From the NCBI RefSeq assembly GCF_003665435.1, contig NZ_CP023407.1:6001501-6065500 (forward strand): DNA of 64,000 bases. The letters run 5' to 3'. The notes under the pieces were generated by a model that saw only the letters and a list, made by a program, of their open reading frames with translations, searched no databases and had not been told where the DNA came from. Shown here piece after piece: positions 18,501-25,998 of this stretch. The position numbers and the translations under genes were made by a program. The DNA is from Streptomyces fungicidicus (GTDB lineage: Bacteria; Actinomycetota; Actinomycetes; Streptomycetales; Streptomycetaceae). Every line of letters starts with the position of its first letter. The stretch's first letter is position 1.

Positions 18501-19517
18501 TCCACCCGGTGGGCCGGGGCCGGCTTCGAGGTGGCCCGGCAGCAGCTCCCGCTCGACGCCGGCGGCCCGGCCGTGACCCCCGTACCGCTGTCCCGCGTCC
18601 CGGCCCTGCGCCACGAGGAGCGCGACGGGGAAGTCGAAGTCACCGGAAGGGACTTCACGGTCACCGTCGACAGGGGCAGCGGCACCATCACCTCCTACGA
18701 GGCGAAGGGCGTCCGCCTGATCACCTCGGGGCCGGTGCCCAACTTCTGGCGGGCGCCCACCGACAACGACCACGGCAACGGCCAGCACACCCGCAACCAG
18801 ACCTGGCGCGACGCCGGCGCCCGCCGTGAGGTCACCGACGTCACCGTGCGGGCCCTCGGCGACCGTGCCGTCGAGATCGAGGTCCGCGGCACCCTGCCCA
18901 CCACGACACGGTCCGCGTACACCACCACCTACACGGTGTTCGGCAACGCCGAGATCAAGGTCCGCAGCACCCTGCACCCGGGCGCGCCGGACCTGCCGTA
19001 CATCCCGGAGGTCGGCACACTGCTGTTCCTGCCGCGCCGCCTGGACCGCCTGCACTACTACGGCCGGGGCCCCGAGGAGAACCACTGGGACCGCAACACC
19101 GGCACCGACGTGGGCCGTTACTCGTCGACCGTGGCCCGCCAGTGGACCCCGTACATCCGGCCGCAGGAGAACGGCAACAAGACCGACGTCCGCTGGGCCG
19201 CGCTGACCGACGCCGACGGGCGCGGCCTGCTGGTGTCGGGCGAACCCCTGCTGGAGATCAACGCCTCGCACTTCACCCCGGAGGACCTGTCGGCCGGAGT
19301 CCGGCACGACTACCAGCTGACCCCGCGGGACGCGGTGGTCCTGCGGGTCAACCACCGGCAGATGGGCGTCGGCGGCGACAACAGCTGGGGCGCGCACACC
19401 CACGACGAGTTCAAGCTCCCCGCCGGCCGCGACTACGCGTACACCTACCGGCTGCGCCCGCTCACCGACGTGGACGAGGCGACGGCGCTCTCCCGCCGGC
19501 CCACCGCGGGGGAGTGA
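15591..19517 (+). CDS. Tat-secreted GH2 beta-galactosidase with inserted LamG domain
   Basis: 1308 aa from ATG 15591, preceded by GAGGAAGG; an upstream in-frame start at 15453 lacks one. The Tat signal is SRRRLLESGAAVLGALALSA. LacZ-like order: sugar-binding jelly roll, immunoglobulin-like domain, then a TIM barrel with acid/base Glu522 (SLGNEAG) and nucleophile Glu586 (IEYSHAMGNS). Residues about 660-820 form a laminin-G/concanavalin-like insert (SLTLEAWITPAYTGYHQPVIAKG... TLTLYVDG...), absent from E. coli LacZ. The C terminus carries the LacZ domain-5 signature (FWRAPTDNDHGNG). Likely cleaves beta-linked galactose from extracellular glycans. Next to the sialidase locus, it could act on galactose exposed after desialylation (inference). 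Confidence 0.93.
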   Translation: MPHPHPHPSPAGRSPRTGRPVVSRRRLLESGAAVLGALALSASPGAAHAAGRRAPAGEPPEWNDFGVFRLGTEPPHTTLMPYADVRQALAADRTRSPYRQSLDGTWKFAYADRPEDRDADFHRTDTDDSGWDTIPVPSVWQLHGHDFPIYLNITYPYWGPNGRGEEPQPPAAPTRYNPVGQYRRTFTVPRDWKGRRTFLHFEGVKSAHYVWINGELAGYDEDSCTPSEYDITRLLRPGTNQIAVEVYRYADGDWLEDQDMIRLSGIFRSVYLYSTPSVRLRDFKLDTPLDDTYRRAELAVTASVRAYGGEESGRYTVETQLYDDRGHAVWPRPLRGTADLGTAGAGEDVTVRAARAVPEPRLWSAEHPNLYTAVLRLRDPAGEVVETLSHRVGLREFALVDGLMRINGRPVSFRGTNRHEMHPSRGTALTREDLVEDIGIIKRMNINSVRTSHYPNNPLWYELADEYGLYLVDETNLETHGIRSDYPGDHPEWTAACVARAQNMVHRDKNHPSVVIWSLGNEAGGGSTFTAMHDWIRSCDPTRVIQYEGDDRPGISDIRSKMYESPARVEQRAGDTADTRPYVMIEYSHAMGNSNGNFKKYWDVVRRHDVLQGGWIWDFVDQSLYTPVPARTLLTESGPAGLRGEILATRGTLDRGKGLSGLTVFERDDSLDLTGSLTLEAWITPAYTGYHQPVIAKGDTQYALKQTNRNLEFFIHSGGQWITASWPLPDDWTGREHHVAGVFDAGAGTLTLYVDGTVRATRTTDRRPTGNTAALSLAGDADNQTREFSGTVRRARVYARPLGAAELASDSRAPGDEGVRFWFDAATAGAERKRPDERTFLAYGGDWGDNPNDGAFVADGIVTADRGHTGKAAEVKRVYQAVNAVRASGAGAAVGAVTLTNEYLFTNLREFDGRWELVADGEVVGRGRLSREQLDVPPLSRKTVTVPVRLPGNPKPGTEYFLQLSFTTKESTRWAGAGFEVARQQLPLDAGGPAVTPVPLSRVPALRHEERDGEVEVTGRDFTVTVDRGSGTITSYEAKGVRLITSGPVPNFWRAPTDNDHGNGQHTRNQTWRDAGARREVTDVTVRALGDRAVEIEVRGTLPTTTRSAYTTTYTVFGNAEIKVRSTLHPGAPDLPYIPEVGTLLFLPRRLDRLHYYGRGPEENHWDRNTGTDVGRYSSTVARQWTPYIRPQENGNKTDVRWAALTDADGRGLLVSGEPLLEINASHFTPEDLSAGVRHDYQLTPRDAVVLRVNHRQMGVGGDNSWGAHTHDEFKLPAGRDYAYTYRLRPLTDVDEATALSRRPTAGE

Positions 19518-19550
19518 CCCGGGAAGTGGGCGAGCGGCGCCGGCGGGACC

Positions 19551-19910
19551 TCACCCGGCGGCGTCGCTGAGCCCCAGCCGCAGATGCTCCACGTGGTAGA
19601 CGGCCTGGTCGAGCAGCTCGGCGACATGGTGGTCGTGCAGCGCGTACACGACGGAACGGCCCCGGCGCTCCCCGACCACCAGGCCGAGATTGCGCAGCAG
19701 CCGCAGCTGGTGCGAGCAGGCCGACTGCTCCATGCCCACCTCCGCCGCCAGCTCCGTGGCGGGCAGCGGGCCTTCGCGCAGCCGGGCGAGGATCAGCAGC
19801 CGGGAGGGCGTGGACAGGGCCTGGAGCGTGGTGGCGACCTTCGCGACGTTGTCCGCGTCCAGCCGCACACGCGCGGCGTCGTCCTGCGGGATGACGGCTC
19901 CATGACCCAT
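19551..19910 (-). CDS. ArsR/SmtB-family metal-sensing repressor
   Basis: 119 aa from ATG 19910 (GTAGG eight bases upstream; ATG 19919 also possible). Winged-helix core: STPSRLLILARLREGPLPATELAAEVGMEQSACSHQLRLLRNLGLV. The C-terminal helix has D-x-H-x10-H-x2-H (DHH...YHVEH), the alpha-5 metal site of SmtB/CzrA/NmtR sensors, which implies Zn, Co or Ni sensing rather than arsenic; the ELCVCDL-type alpha-3 arsenic site is absent. Divergent from the metal ATPase, with one palindromic operator between them. Metal binding should release repression of both genes. Confidence 0.92.
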   Translation of the reverse strand: MGHGAVIPQDDAARVRLDADNVAKVATTLQALSTPSRLLILARLREGPLPATELAAEVGMEQSACSHQLRLLRNLGLVVGERRGRSVVYALHDHHVAELLDQAVYHVEHLRLGLSDAAG

Positions 19911-19935
19911 GGCGGACATCCTACCCATCGCATAT

Positions 19936-19963
19936 GAACGCATGAATGAGTCTTCATGCGTTC
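19936..19963. promoter_or_regulatory. ArsR/SmtB-type palindromic operator shared by repressor and P-type ATPase
   Basis: Perfect 11-bp inverted repeat GAACGCATGAA / TTCATGCGTTC separated by 6 bp, inside the short gap between the divergent genes. The TGAA-type arms resemble the 12-2-12 operators of SmtB-like sensors. It ends four bases before a TATGGT -10-like hexamer (19967-19972) that serves the ATPase gene. Confidence 0.85.
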
Positions 19964-19978
19964 CTGTATGGTGGCCGG

Positions 19979-21898
19979 GTGTCCGTGACTCTCGCTCCCG
20001 CACCCGGCCGGTCCCTCGACGCCCCGGCGCGGCGCCGCCGCACCCGTGTCCTCGCCCTCCCGGAAGCCCGGTGGGCGCTCGCCGCGCTCATGGCCTTCCT
20101 CGCGGGGCTCGCCGCCGACCTGGGCGGCGCGCCACCCTGGGCCGGCGGGATCCTGTACGCCGTCGCCTATGTGTGCGGCGGCTGGGAACCGGCCCTCGAA
20201 GGGCTGCGCGCGCTGCGCGGGCGGACCCTCGACGTCGACCTGCTGATGATCGTCGCCGCACTGGGCGCCGCCGCGATCGGACAGGTGCTCGACGGCGCCC
20301 TGCTCATCGTCATCTTCGCCACCTCCGGAGCCCTGGAGGCCCTGGCCACCGCCCGCACCGCCGACTCCGTACGCGGACTGCTCGACCTCGCGCCCACCAC
20401 CGCGACCCGTGTCACCGACGGCGGCGAGGAGACCGTGCCCACCGCCGCGCTCGCCGTCGGCGACGTCGTCCTGGTCCGCCCCGGTGAGCGCATCGGCGCC
20501 GACGGCACCGTCCTGGACGGGGTCAGCGAGGCCGACCAGGCCACCATCACCGGCGAGCCCCTGCCGGTCGTCAAGGGCCCCGGCGACGACGTCTTCGCCG
20601 GCACCCTCAACGGCACCGGAGCCCTGCGCGTCCGGGTCGGCCGCGACCCGGGCGACTCGGTGATCGCCCGCATCGTCGCCCTGGTCGAGGACGCCTCCCG
20701 CACCAAGGCGCCGACCCAGCTGTTCATCGAGAAGATCGAACAGCGGTACGCCGTCGGCGTCGTCGTCGCCACCCTCGCGGTGTTCGGCGTCCCGCTCGCC
20801 TTCGGCGCGCACCTCACCGACGCCCTGCTCCGGGCGATGACCTTCATGATCGTCGCCTCGCCGTGCGCGGTCGTCCTCGCCACCATGCCGCCCCTGCTGT
20901 CCGCCATCGCCAACGCCGGCCGGCACGGCGTCCTGGTCAAGTCCGCGGTCGCCATGGAACGCCTCGGCGAGATCGACGCCGCCGCCCTCGACAAGACCGG
21001 CACCCTCACCGAGGGCGCCCCCGAGGTCACCGCCGTACGCCCGCTGCCCGGCTCCGGCCTCGACGAGGACGCCCTGCTCGCCCTGGCCGCCTCGGCCGAA
21101 CACCCCAGCGAGCACCCGCTGGCCCGCGCCGTGGTGAGCGCCGCCCGCGCCCGCGGCCTGGCCCTCGCCCCCGCCACGGACTTCACCGCCGCACCCGGCC
21201 GGGGCATCACCGCCACCGTGCGGGGAGCGACGGTGACCGTGGGCCGCGCCGACCCGGCGGAAGCGGAGCACGGCGAGACCGTCGTCCGCGTCACCCGCGA
21301 CGGCACCCCCGTCGGCACCCTCGCCCTCACCGACCGCCTCCGGTCCGGCGCCCCGGCAGCCACCGCCGCCCTGACGGCCCTCAACGGCACCGCCCCCGTC
21401 CTGCTGACCGGCGACAACGCGCACGCCGCCGCCCGCGTCGCCGCCGCCACCGGCCTCACGGACGTCCGCGCGGGCCTGCTCCCCGAGGACAAGGTGAACG
21501 CCGTACGGGACCTGCGGGCCGCCGGCCGCAAGGTGCTGTTCGTCGGCGACGGCGTCAACGACGCGCCCGCCCTCGCCGCCGCCCACGCCGGCATCGCGAT
21601 GGGCCGCGCGGGCTCCGACCTGGCCCTGGAGACCGCGGACGCGGTCGTGGTGCGCGACGAACTCGCCGCCGTCCCCGCGGTCGTACGGCTGTCCCGCACC
21701 GCCCGCCGGCTCGTGACGCAGAACCTCGTCATCGCGGGCACGGCCATCACCGCCCTCGTCCTGTGGGACCTCCTCGGCCACCTCCCGCTCCCGCTCGGCG
21801 TCGCCGGCCACGAGGGCTCCACCGTGCTGGTCGGTCTGAACGGGCTGCGGCTGCTGCGCGAGTCGGCATGGCGATCCGGGCAGCCGCAGGACACGTGA
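19979..21898 (+). CDS. P1B-4-type heavy-metal transporting ATPase
   Basis: 639 aa from GTG 19979. The ATG at 19946 is inside the operator and is rejected; TATGGT six bases upstream of the GTG and no Shine-Dalgarno suggest a leaderless message. Domains: about six transmembrane helices, actuator TGEP (ITGEPLP), SPC metal motif (Cys296), phosphorylated Asp338 in DKTGT, GDGVNDAP hinge, and HEGST (His611-Thr615) in the last helix. SPC plus HEG[ST]T defines the P1B-4 (CoaT/CtpD) class, exporting Co2+, Fe2+ or Zn2+. No N-terminal metal-binding domain. Controlled by the divergent SmtB-type repressor. Confidence 0.93.
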   Translation: MSVTLAPAPGRSLDAPARRRRTRVLALPEARWALAALMAFLAGLAADLGGAPPWAGGILYAVAYVCGGWEPALEGLRALRGRTLDVDLLMIVAALGAAAIGQVLDGALLIVIFATSGALEALATARTADSVRGLLDLAPTTATRVTDGGEETVPTAALAVGDVVLVRPGERIGADGTVLDGVSEADQATITGEPLPVVKGPGDDVFAGTLNGTGALRVRVGRDPGDSVIARIVALVEDASRTKAPTQLFIEKIEQRYAVGVVVATLAVFGVPLAFGAHLTDALLRAMTFMIVASPCAVVLATMPPLLSAIANAGRHGVLVKSAVAMERLGEIDAAALDKTGTLTEGAPEVTAVRPLPGSGLDEDALLALAASAEHPSEHPLARAVVSAARARGLALAPATDFTAAPGRGITATVRGATVTVGRADPAEAEHGETVVRVTRDGTPVGTLALTDRLRSGAPAATAALTALNGTAPVLLTGDNAHAAARVAAATGLTDVRAGLLPEDKVNAVRDLRAAGRKVLFVGDGVNDAPALAAAHAGIAMGRAGSDLALETADAVVVRDELAAVPAVVRLSRTARRLVTQNLVIAGTAITALVLWDLLGHLPLPLGVAGHEGSTVLVGLNGLRLLRESAWRSGQPQDT

Positions 21899-21954
21899 GG
21901 TCGATGTCGGATTCCCGCCAGACCGGACCGCCGCCGGTGCCCGATCCTTGAGAC

Positions 21955-23487
21955 ATGCAGAAGGGGATGCACACCGACACCGAGCGCTGCGTGCGCGCCG
22001 TGCGGTCCAAGGACGCGCGGTTCGACGGCTGGTTCTTCACCGCCGTCCTCACCACCGGAATCTACTGCCGGCCCAGCTGCCCCGTCGTCCCGCCCAAGCC
22101 GGCGAACATGGTCTTCCACCCGAGCGCGGCGGCCTGCCAGCAGGCCGGGTTCCGGGCCTGCAAACGGTGCCGGCCCGACACCAGCCCCGGCTCACCGGAG
22201 TGGAACCACCGCGCCGACCTGGTGGCCCGCGCCATGCGGCTGATCGCCGACGGCGTCGTGGACCGCGAGGGCGTGCCCGGGCTCGCCGCCCGGCTCGGCT
22301 ACAGCACCCGGCAGATCGAACGCCAGCTGCTCGCCGAGCTGGGCGCCGGCCCCCTCGCGCTCGCCCGCGCCCAGCGCGCCCAGACCGCCCGGCTGCTCAT
22401 CGAGACGACCCGGCTGCCGATGGCGGAGATCGCCTTCGCGGCCGGCTTCGCCTCCGTCCGCACCTTCAACGACACCGTCCGCGAGGTCTTCGCGCTCTCC
22501 CCGAGCGACCTGCGCACCCGGGCGCCGCGGGACGCCTCCCACGCCACCCCCGGCGCGCTCTCCCTCCGCCTGCCGTTCCGCGCCCCGCTCAACCCCGACA
22601 ACCTCTTCGGCCACCTCGCCGCCACCGCCGTACCCGGCGTGGAGGAGTGGCTCCCCCACAGCCCCAACGGCGTGGGAGGTACCCCCAGCGGCGCCTACCG
22701 GCGCACCCTGCGGCTGCCGTACGGGCACGGCATCGTCGCCCTCACCCCGCGCCCCGACCACATCGCCTGCCGTCTCACCCTCGGCGACCCCCGCGACCTC
22801 ACCGTCGCCATCAGCCGCTGCCGCCGCCTGCTCGACCTCGACGCCGACCCGGTCGCCGTCGACGGCCAGCTGCGCGCGGACCCGGTCCTCGCGCCCCTGG
22901 TCGACAAGGCGCCCGGCCGCCGCGTGCCCCGCACCGTCGACGAGGCCGAGTTCGCCGTCCGGGCCGTCCTCGGCCAGCAGGTCTCCACCGCCGCCGCCCG
23001 CACCCACGCCGCCCGCCTGGTCACCGCGCACGGCACGCCCCTCGACGACCCCGAGGGCGGCCTCACCCACCTCTTCCCGTCCCCCGAGGCACTGGCCGCC
23101 GTCGACCCCGAGACCCTGGCCCTGCCCCGCACCCGCCGCACCACCTTCACCACCCTGGTGAGCCGGCTCGCCGGGGGCGAACTCCACCTGGGGGCCGACA
23201 GCGACTGGCCCGGGACCCGCGCCCGGCTCCTCGCCCTCCCCGGCTTCGGCCCCTGGACGGCCGACGTCATCGCCATGCGCGCCCTCGGCGACCCCGACGC
23301 CTTCCTCCCCACCGACCTCGGCATCCGCCGCGCCGCCCGCGAACTGGGCCTGCCCTCCACCCCGGCCGCCCTCACCGCGCGCGCGGCCGGCTGGCGGCCC
23401 TGGCGGGCGTACGCGGTCCAGTACCTGTGGGCGACGGACAGCCACCCGATCAACTTCCTTCCGGCGCAAGCGACCAAGGAACCGTGA
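21955..23487 (+). CDS. Ada-AlkA fusion: methylphosphotriester sensor/AraC regulator with 3-methyladenine DNA glycosylase
   Basis: 510 aa. Residues 1-75: Ada N-terminal zinc domain, four Cys in GIYCRPSCP and ACKRCRPD, accepting methyl from DNA phosphotriesters. Residues 85-185: AraC-type HTH (LAARLGYSTRQIERQLL ... AEIAFAAGFASVRTFNDTVREVFALSPSDLR). Residues 195-510: AlkA N-domain plus HhH-GPD (LPGFGPWTADVIAMRALGDPDAFLPTDLG, with the catalytic Asp). It is thus a sensor, activator and base-excision enzyme in one chain. The ATG at 21967 is an alternative start. A Streptomyces repeat-like sequence at 22651-22687 adds about a dozen residues (PHSPNGVGGTPSG). The next gene, ogt, follows after 3 bp. 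Confidence 0.93.
   Translation: MQKGMHTDTERCVRAVRSKDARFDGWFFTAVLTTGIYCRPSCPVVPPKPANMVFHPSAAACQQAGFRACKRCRPDTSPGSPEWNHRADLVARAMRLIADGVVDREGVPGLAARLGYSTRQIERQLLAELGAGPLALARAQRAQTARLLIETTRLPMAEIAFAAGFASVRTFNDTVREVFALSPSDLRTRAPRDASHATPGALSLRLPFRAPLNPDNLFGHLAATAVPGVEEWLPHSPNGVGGTPSGAYRRTLRLPYGHGIVALTPRPDHIACRLTLGDPRDLTVAISRCRRLLDLDADPVAVDGQLRADPVLAPLVDKAPGRRVPRTVDEAEFAVRAVLGQQVSTAAARTHAARLVTAHGTPLDDPEGGLTHLFPSPEALAAVDPETLALPRTRRTTFTTLVSRLAGGELHLGADSDWPGTRARLLALPGFGPWTADVIAMRALGDPDAFLPTDLGIRRAARELGLPSTPAALTARAAGWRPWRAYAVQYLWATDSHPINFLPAQATKEP
22651..22687 (+). repeat. Dispersed GGGAGGTACCCCC-type repeat inside the ada-alkA coding region
   Basis: CTCCCCCAC ... GTGGGAG followed by GTACCCCC; this arrangement recalls a small repeat seen mostly between genes in Streptomyces genomes. 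Here it lies in frame within the glycosylase gene and encodes a Pro/Gly-rich loop between the regulator and AlkA parts, apparently without breaking the protein. Confidence 0.55.
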
Positions 23488-23490
23488 CCG

Positions 23491-23973
23491 ATGAAGCAGC
23501 ACACCGTGACCGACAGCCCCTACGGCCCGCTGACGCTCGTCGCCGACGACGGCGTCCTGTGCGGCCTCTACATGACCGGGCAGCGCCACCGCCCGCCCGA
23601 GGAGACCTTCGGCACCCCCGACGACACCCCGTTCGCCGGGGCGACGGAGCAGCTGGCGGCCTACTTCGCGGGCGAGCTGAAGGAGTTCACCCTCGAACTG
23701 CGCCTGCACGGCACCCCGTTCCAGCGCCGTGTCTGGGACGAGCTGACCCGCATCCCCTACGGCGAGACCCGCACCTACGGCCAACTCGCCGACGCCCTCG
23801 GCAACTCCGGGGCCTCCCGCGCCGTCGGCCTCGCCAACGGCCGCAACCCGGTCGGCATCATCGTCCCCTGCCACCGCGTCATCGGCGCGAGCGGCTCCCT
23901 GACCGGCTACGGCGGCGGCCTGGAGCGCAAGCAGCGCCTGCTGGACCTCGAACGCGGAACCGCCCTGTTCTAG
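23491..23973 (+). CDS. ogt: Methylated-DNA-[protein]-cysteine S-methyltransferase (Ogt)
   Basis: 160 aa. The suicide methyl acceptor is Cys127 in IIVPCHRVIG; the upstream helix-turn-helix (TPFQRRVWDELTRIPYGETRTYGQLA) and the ASRAVGLANGRNP asparagine hinge are all present. Directly reverses O6-alkylguanine and O4-alkylthymine. Begins three bases after the Ada-AlkA fusion, so both are in one alkylation-repair operon, presumably induced through the Ada domain of the fusion. Its 3' end overlaps the convergent sirtuin gene by four bases. Confidence 0.95.
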   Translation: MKQHTVTDSPYGPLTLVADDGVLCGLYMTGQRHRPPEETFGTPDDTPFAGATEQLAAYFAGELKEFTLELRLHGTPFQRRVWDELTRIPYGETRTYGQLADALGNSGASRAVGLANGRNPVGIIVPCHRVIGASGSLTGYGGGLERKQRLLDLERGTALF

Positions 23974-24695
23974 ACGGCGATCCGGCGCAGCAGCGCGGGC
24001 AGCGCGGTGCCGATCGGCTCGCGGATCACCTCGTCGGCGAGGCCGTCGTACGGCGTCGGCTCCGCGTTGACGACGATCAGCCGGGCACCGTGGCCTGCGG
24101 CCACCTCCGCGAGCCCGGCGGCGGGGTGGACCTGGAGGCTGGTGCCCACGGCGACGAAGACGGTGCAGGCCTTGCTGATCGCCGCCGCCTCCCCGAGCAC
24201 CACCGGGTCGAGCCGCTCGCCGAACATCACCGTGGCCGGCTTGAGGACGCCGCCGCAGTCCCGGCACGGCGGATCGTCCTCACCGGCCTCGACCCGGGCG
24301 AGGGCGTCCTCCATCGGCCCGCGCGCGTGGCACCCGGTGCACACCACGCGCCGTACGGTGCCGTGCAGTTCGAGCACCTTGCGGTCCGGCATCCCGGCGA
24401 GCTGGTGCAGCCCGTCCACGTTCTGCGTGAGCACCCGCACCGGCACCCCGGAGCGCTCCAGCTCGGTCACGGCGCGGTGCGCGGCGTTCGGCTCGACGGC
24501 GTGCGCGAAGGTCTCGCGCCGCATCCGCCAGGAACGGCGGCGGATCTCGGGATCGCCCATGTAGTACTCGTAGGTCACGAGCTTCTCGGCCTCGGGGTCA
24601 CGGCGCCACAGTCCGTTCGGCCCCCGGTAGTCAGGGATGCCGGAGTCGGTGCTGACGCCGGCACCGCTGAGAAGGGCGACGAGGGGCTTGCTCAT
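23970..24695 (-). CDS. Sir2-family NAD-dependent protein deacylase
   Basis: 241 aa from ATG 24695; the longer frame to 24923 has no support. Motifs: GAGVSTDSGIPDYRG (NAD binding), TQNVDGLHQLAG (catalytic His), zinc ligands C-x2-C (CTGCHARG) and C-x2-C (CRDCGG), GTSLQVHPAAGL. Removes acyl groups from lysines, producing nicotinamide and O-acyl-ADP-ribose; the macrodomain enzyme at 14788 could consume the latter. TACTCT at 24703-24708 sits seven bases before the start with no Shine-Dalgarno, suggesting a leaderless mRNA. Convergent with ogt. Confidence 0.95.
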   Translation of the reverse strand: MSKPLVALLSGAGVSTDSGIPDYRGPNGLWRRDPEAEKLVTYEYYMGDPEIRRRSWRMRRETFAHAVEPNAAHRAVTELERSGVPVRVLTQNVDGLHQLAGMPDRKVLELHGTVRRVVCTGCHARGPMEDALARVEAGEDDPPCRDCGGVLKPATVMFGERLDPVVLGEAAAISKACTVFVAVGTSLQVHPAAGLAEVAAGHGARLIVVNAEPTPYDGLADEVIREPIGTALPALLRRIAV

Positions 24696-24777
24696 GCGGC
24701 CGAGAGTAGGCCGCCGGGCGCCGCTCCGGCGAGCGGATATCGCCCCCGCGGCCGCTCGGCGCACCCGGCGCCCGTCC

Positions 24778-25860
24778 TCACGCCTCCGTCCGCGCCAGTC
24801 GCAGTGTGCGCTCCGCCAGCTCGCTGATCCGTACCCCGTCGAAGCCGAAGACGGCGCTGCGGACCGTGTCCTCGAGGGGGTCCTTCCACTGGGCCGGGAC
24901 GGCCGCGGCGCCGCACAGGACACCCGCCACCGAGCCCGCCGTCGCGCCGTTGGAGTCGGTGTCCAGGCCGCCGCGCACGGTCAGGGCGATGGTGCGGCTG
25001 AAGTCGCCGGCGCCGTACAGCAGGCCCGCGGTGAGCACGGCCGCGTTGGGGACCGTGTGGATCCAGCCGAGGCCCGCCGTCTCCTCCGCGAGCGTGGTGA
25101 GCGTGTCCTCCCAGGCCAGTCCGGCGTCGTGCAGGGACGCCACCCGGCGTACCGTGCGGGCGAGACGGCTGCCCGCCGGGATCACCGTCAGCGCCTCGTC
25201 GACCGCGTGCCGCACCGCGGGCGCGGTGAACGCCGCCGAGATCAGGGCCGCCGCCCACATCGCGCCGTACACCCCGTTGCCCGTGTGCGACAGCACCGCG
25301 TCCCGGCGGGCCAGCGAGGCGGCGCGGCGCGGGGCGCCCGGGGAGGTCCAGCCGTGGATGTCGGCGCGGATGAGGGCGCCGATCCACTCCTGGTACGGAT
25401 TGTCGTAGGTGGCCGTGAGCGGCGGCCTGAGACCGTTCGCGAGATTCCGGTAGGCCACCCGTTCCGCGGTGAAGGTCTGCAGGTACGGCAGCCGCGTCAG
25501 CCACAGGTCGCCCACCTGTTCGGTGGTGAAGGCGAAGCCGTGGGTCTCCAGCAGGACCAGGCCGAGGATCGCGTAGTCGACGTCGTCGTCCCGGCAGCTG
25601 CCGTGCACGCGGCCCCGGACGCAGGTCCGCCACTCGGGGCGCAGGGCGAGGCCCTCGCTCTCGGTCGGCGGCTCCGGGAGGTAGTCGGTGAGCGGGAGGG
25701 CGCCGGTCCGGCGCAGGTAGCGGTCGATGCGTTCGCGCGTCCACACCTCGCCCTGCTCCACCGGTTTCCCGAGCATGTTGCCGGCGATCCGGCCCAGCCA
25801 GCCTCCGAGGACGCGGTCGGCGAGCCCCGGCTGCGGTTCCACAGCGGTCATGGCGGTCAT
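24778..25860 (-). CDS. ADP-ribosylglycohydrolase family protein
   Basis: 360 aa. ARH/DraG-type all-helical hydrolase. Visible metal-site pieces: the N-terminal GRIAGNMLGKPVE, the acidic DDDVDYAILGL cluster (about residues 90-100) and the C-terminal GGLDTDSNGATAGSVAG, where the two Asp residues bind Mg2+. It may remove ADP-ribose from arginine or hydrolyse other ADP-ribosyl or related nucleoside compounds. Start ATG 25860 (ATG 25851 is also in frame) has TAGACC six bases upstream and no ribosome site, again a leaderless pattern. Divergent from glycerate kinase, 82 bp upstream of the sirtuin gene on the same strand. Confidence 0.92.
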   Translation of the reverse strand: MTAMTAVEPQPGLADRVLGGWLGRIAGNMLGKPVEQGEVWTRERIDRYLRRTGALPLTDYLPEPPTESEGLALRPEWRTCVRGRVHGSCRDDDVDYAILGLVLLETHGFAFTTEQVGDLWLTRLPYLQTFTAERVAYRNLANGLRPPLTATYDNPYQEWIGALIRADIHGWTSPGAPRRAASLARRDAVLSHTGNGVYGAMWAAALISAAFTAPAVRHAVDEALTVIPAGSRLARTVRRVASLHDAGLAWEDTLTTLAEETAGLGWIHTVPNAAVLTAGLLYGAGDFSRTIALTVRGGLDTDSNGATAGSVAGVLCGAAAVPAQWKDPLEDTVRSAVFGFDGVRISELAERTLRLARTEA

Positions 25861-25998
25861 GGGTCCGGTCTACCCGGTTCCGGGCCGTTTCACGGGCTGG
25901 GCAGGCCATGGCGGCCACCGGGCCCGCCGGTTAGGGTCACAGCGGCGCGACTGGCCTCCACTACGCGTGCGGGGCCCGGAGAACGAGGGGACATGCAA

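Noticed and set aside
15276..19403. 1375-codon open frame on the minus strand
   Set aside because: Exact shadow of the GH2 galactosidase in another frame; no domain and abnormal composition.
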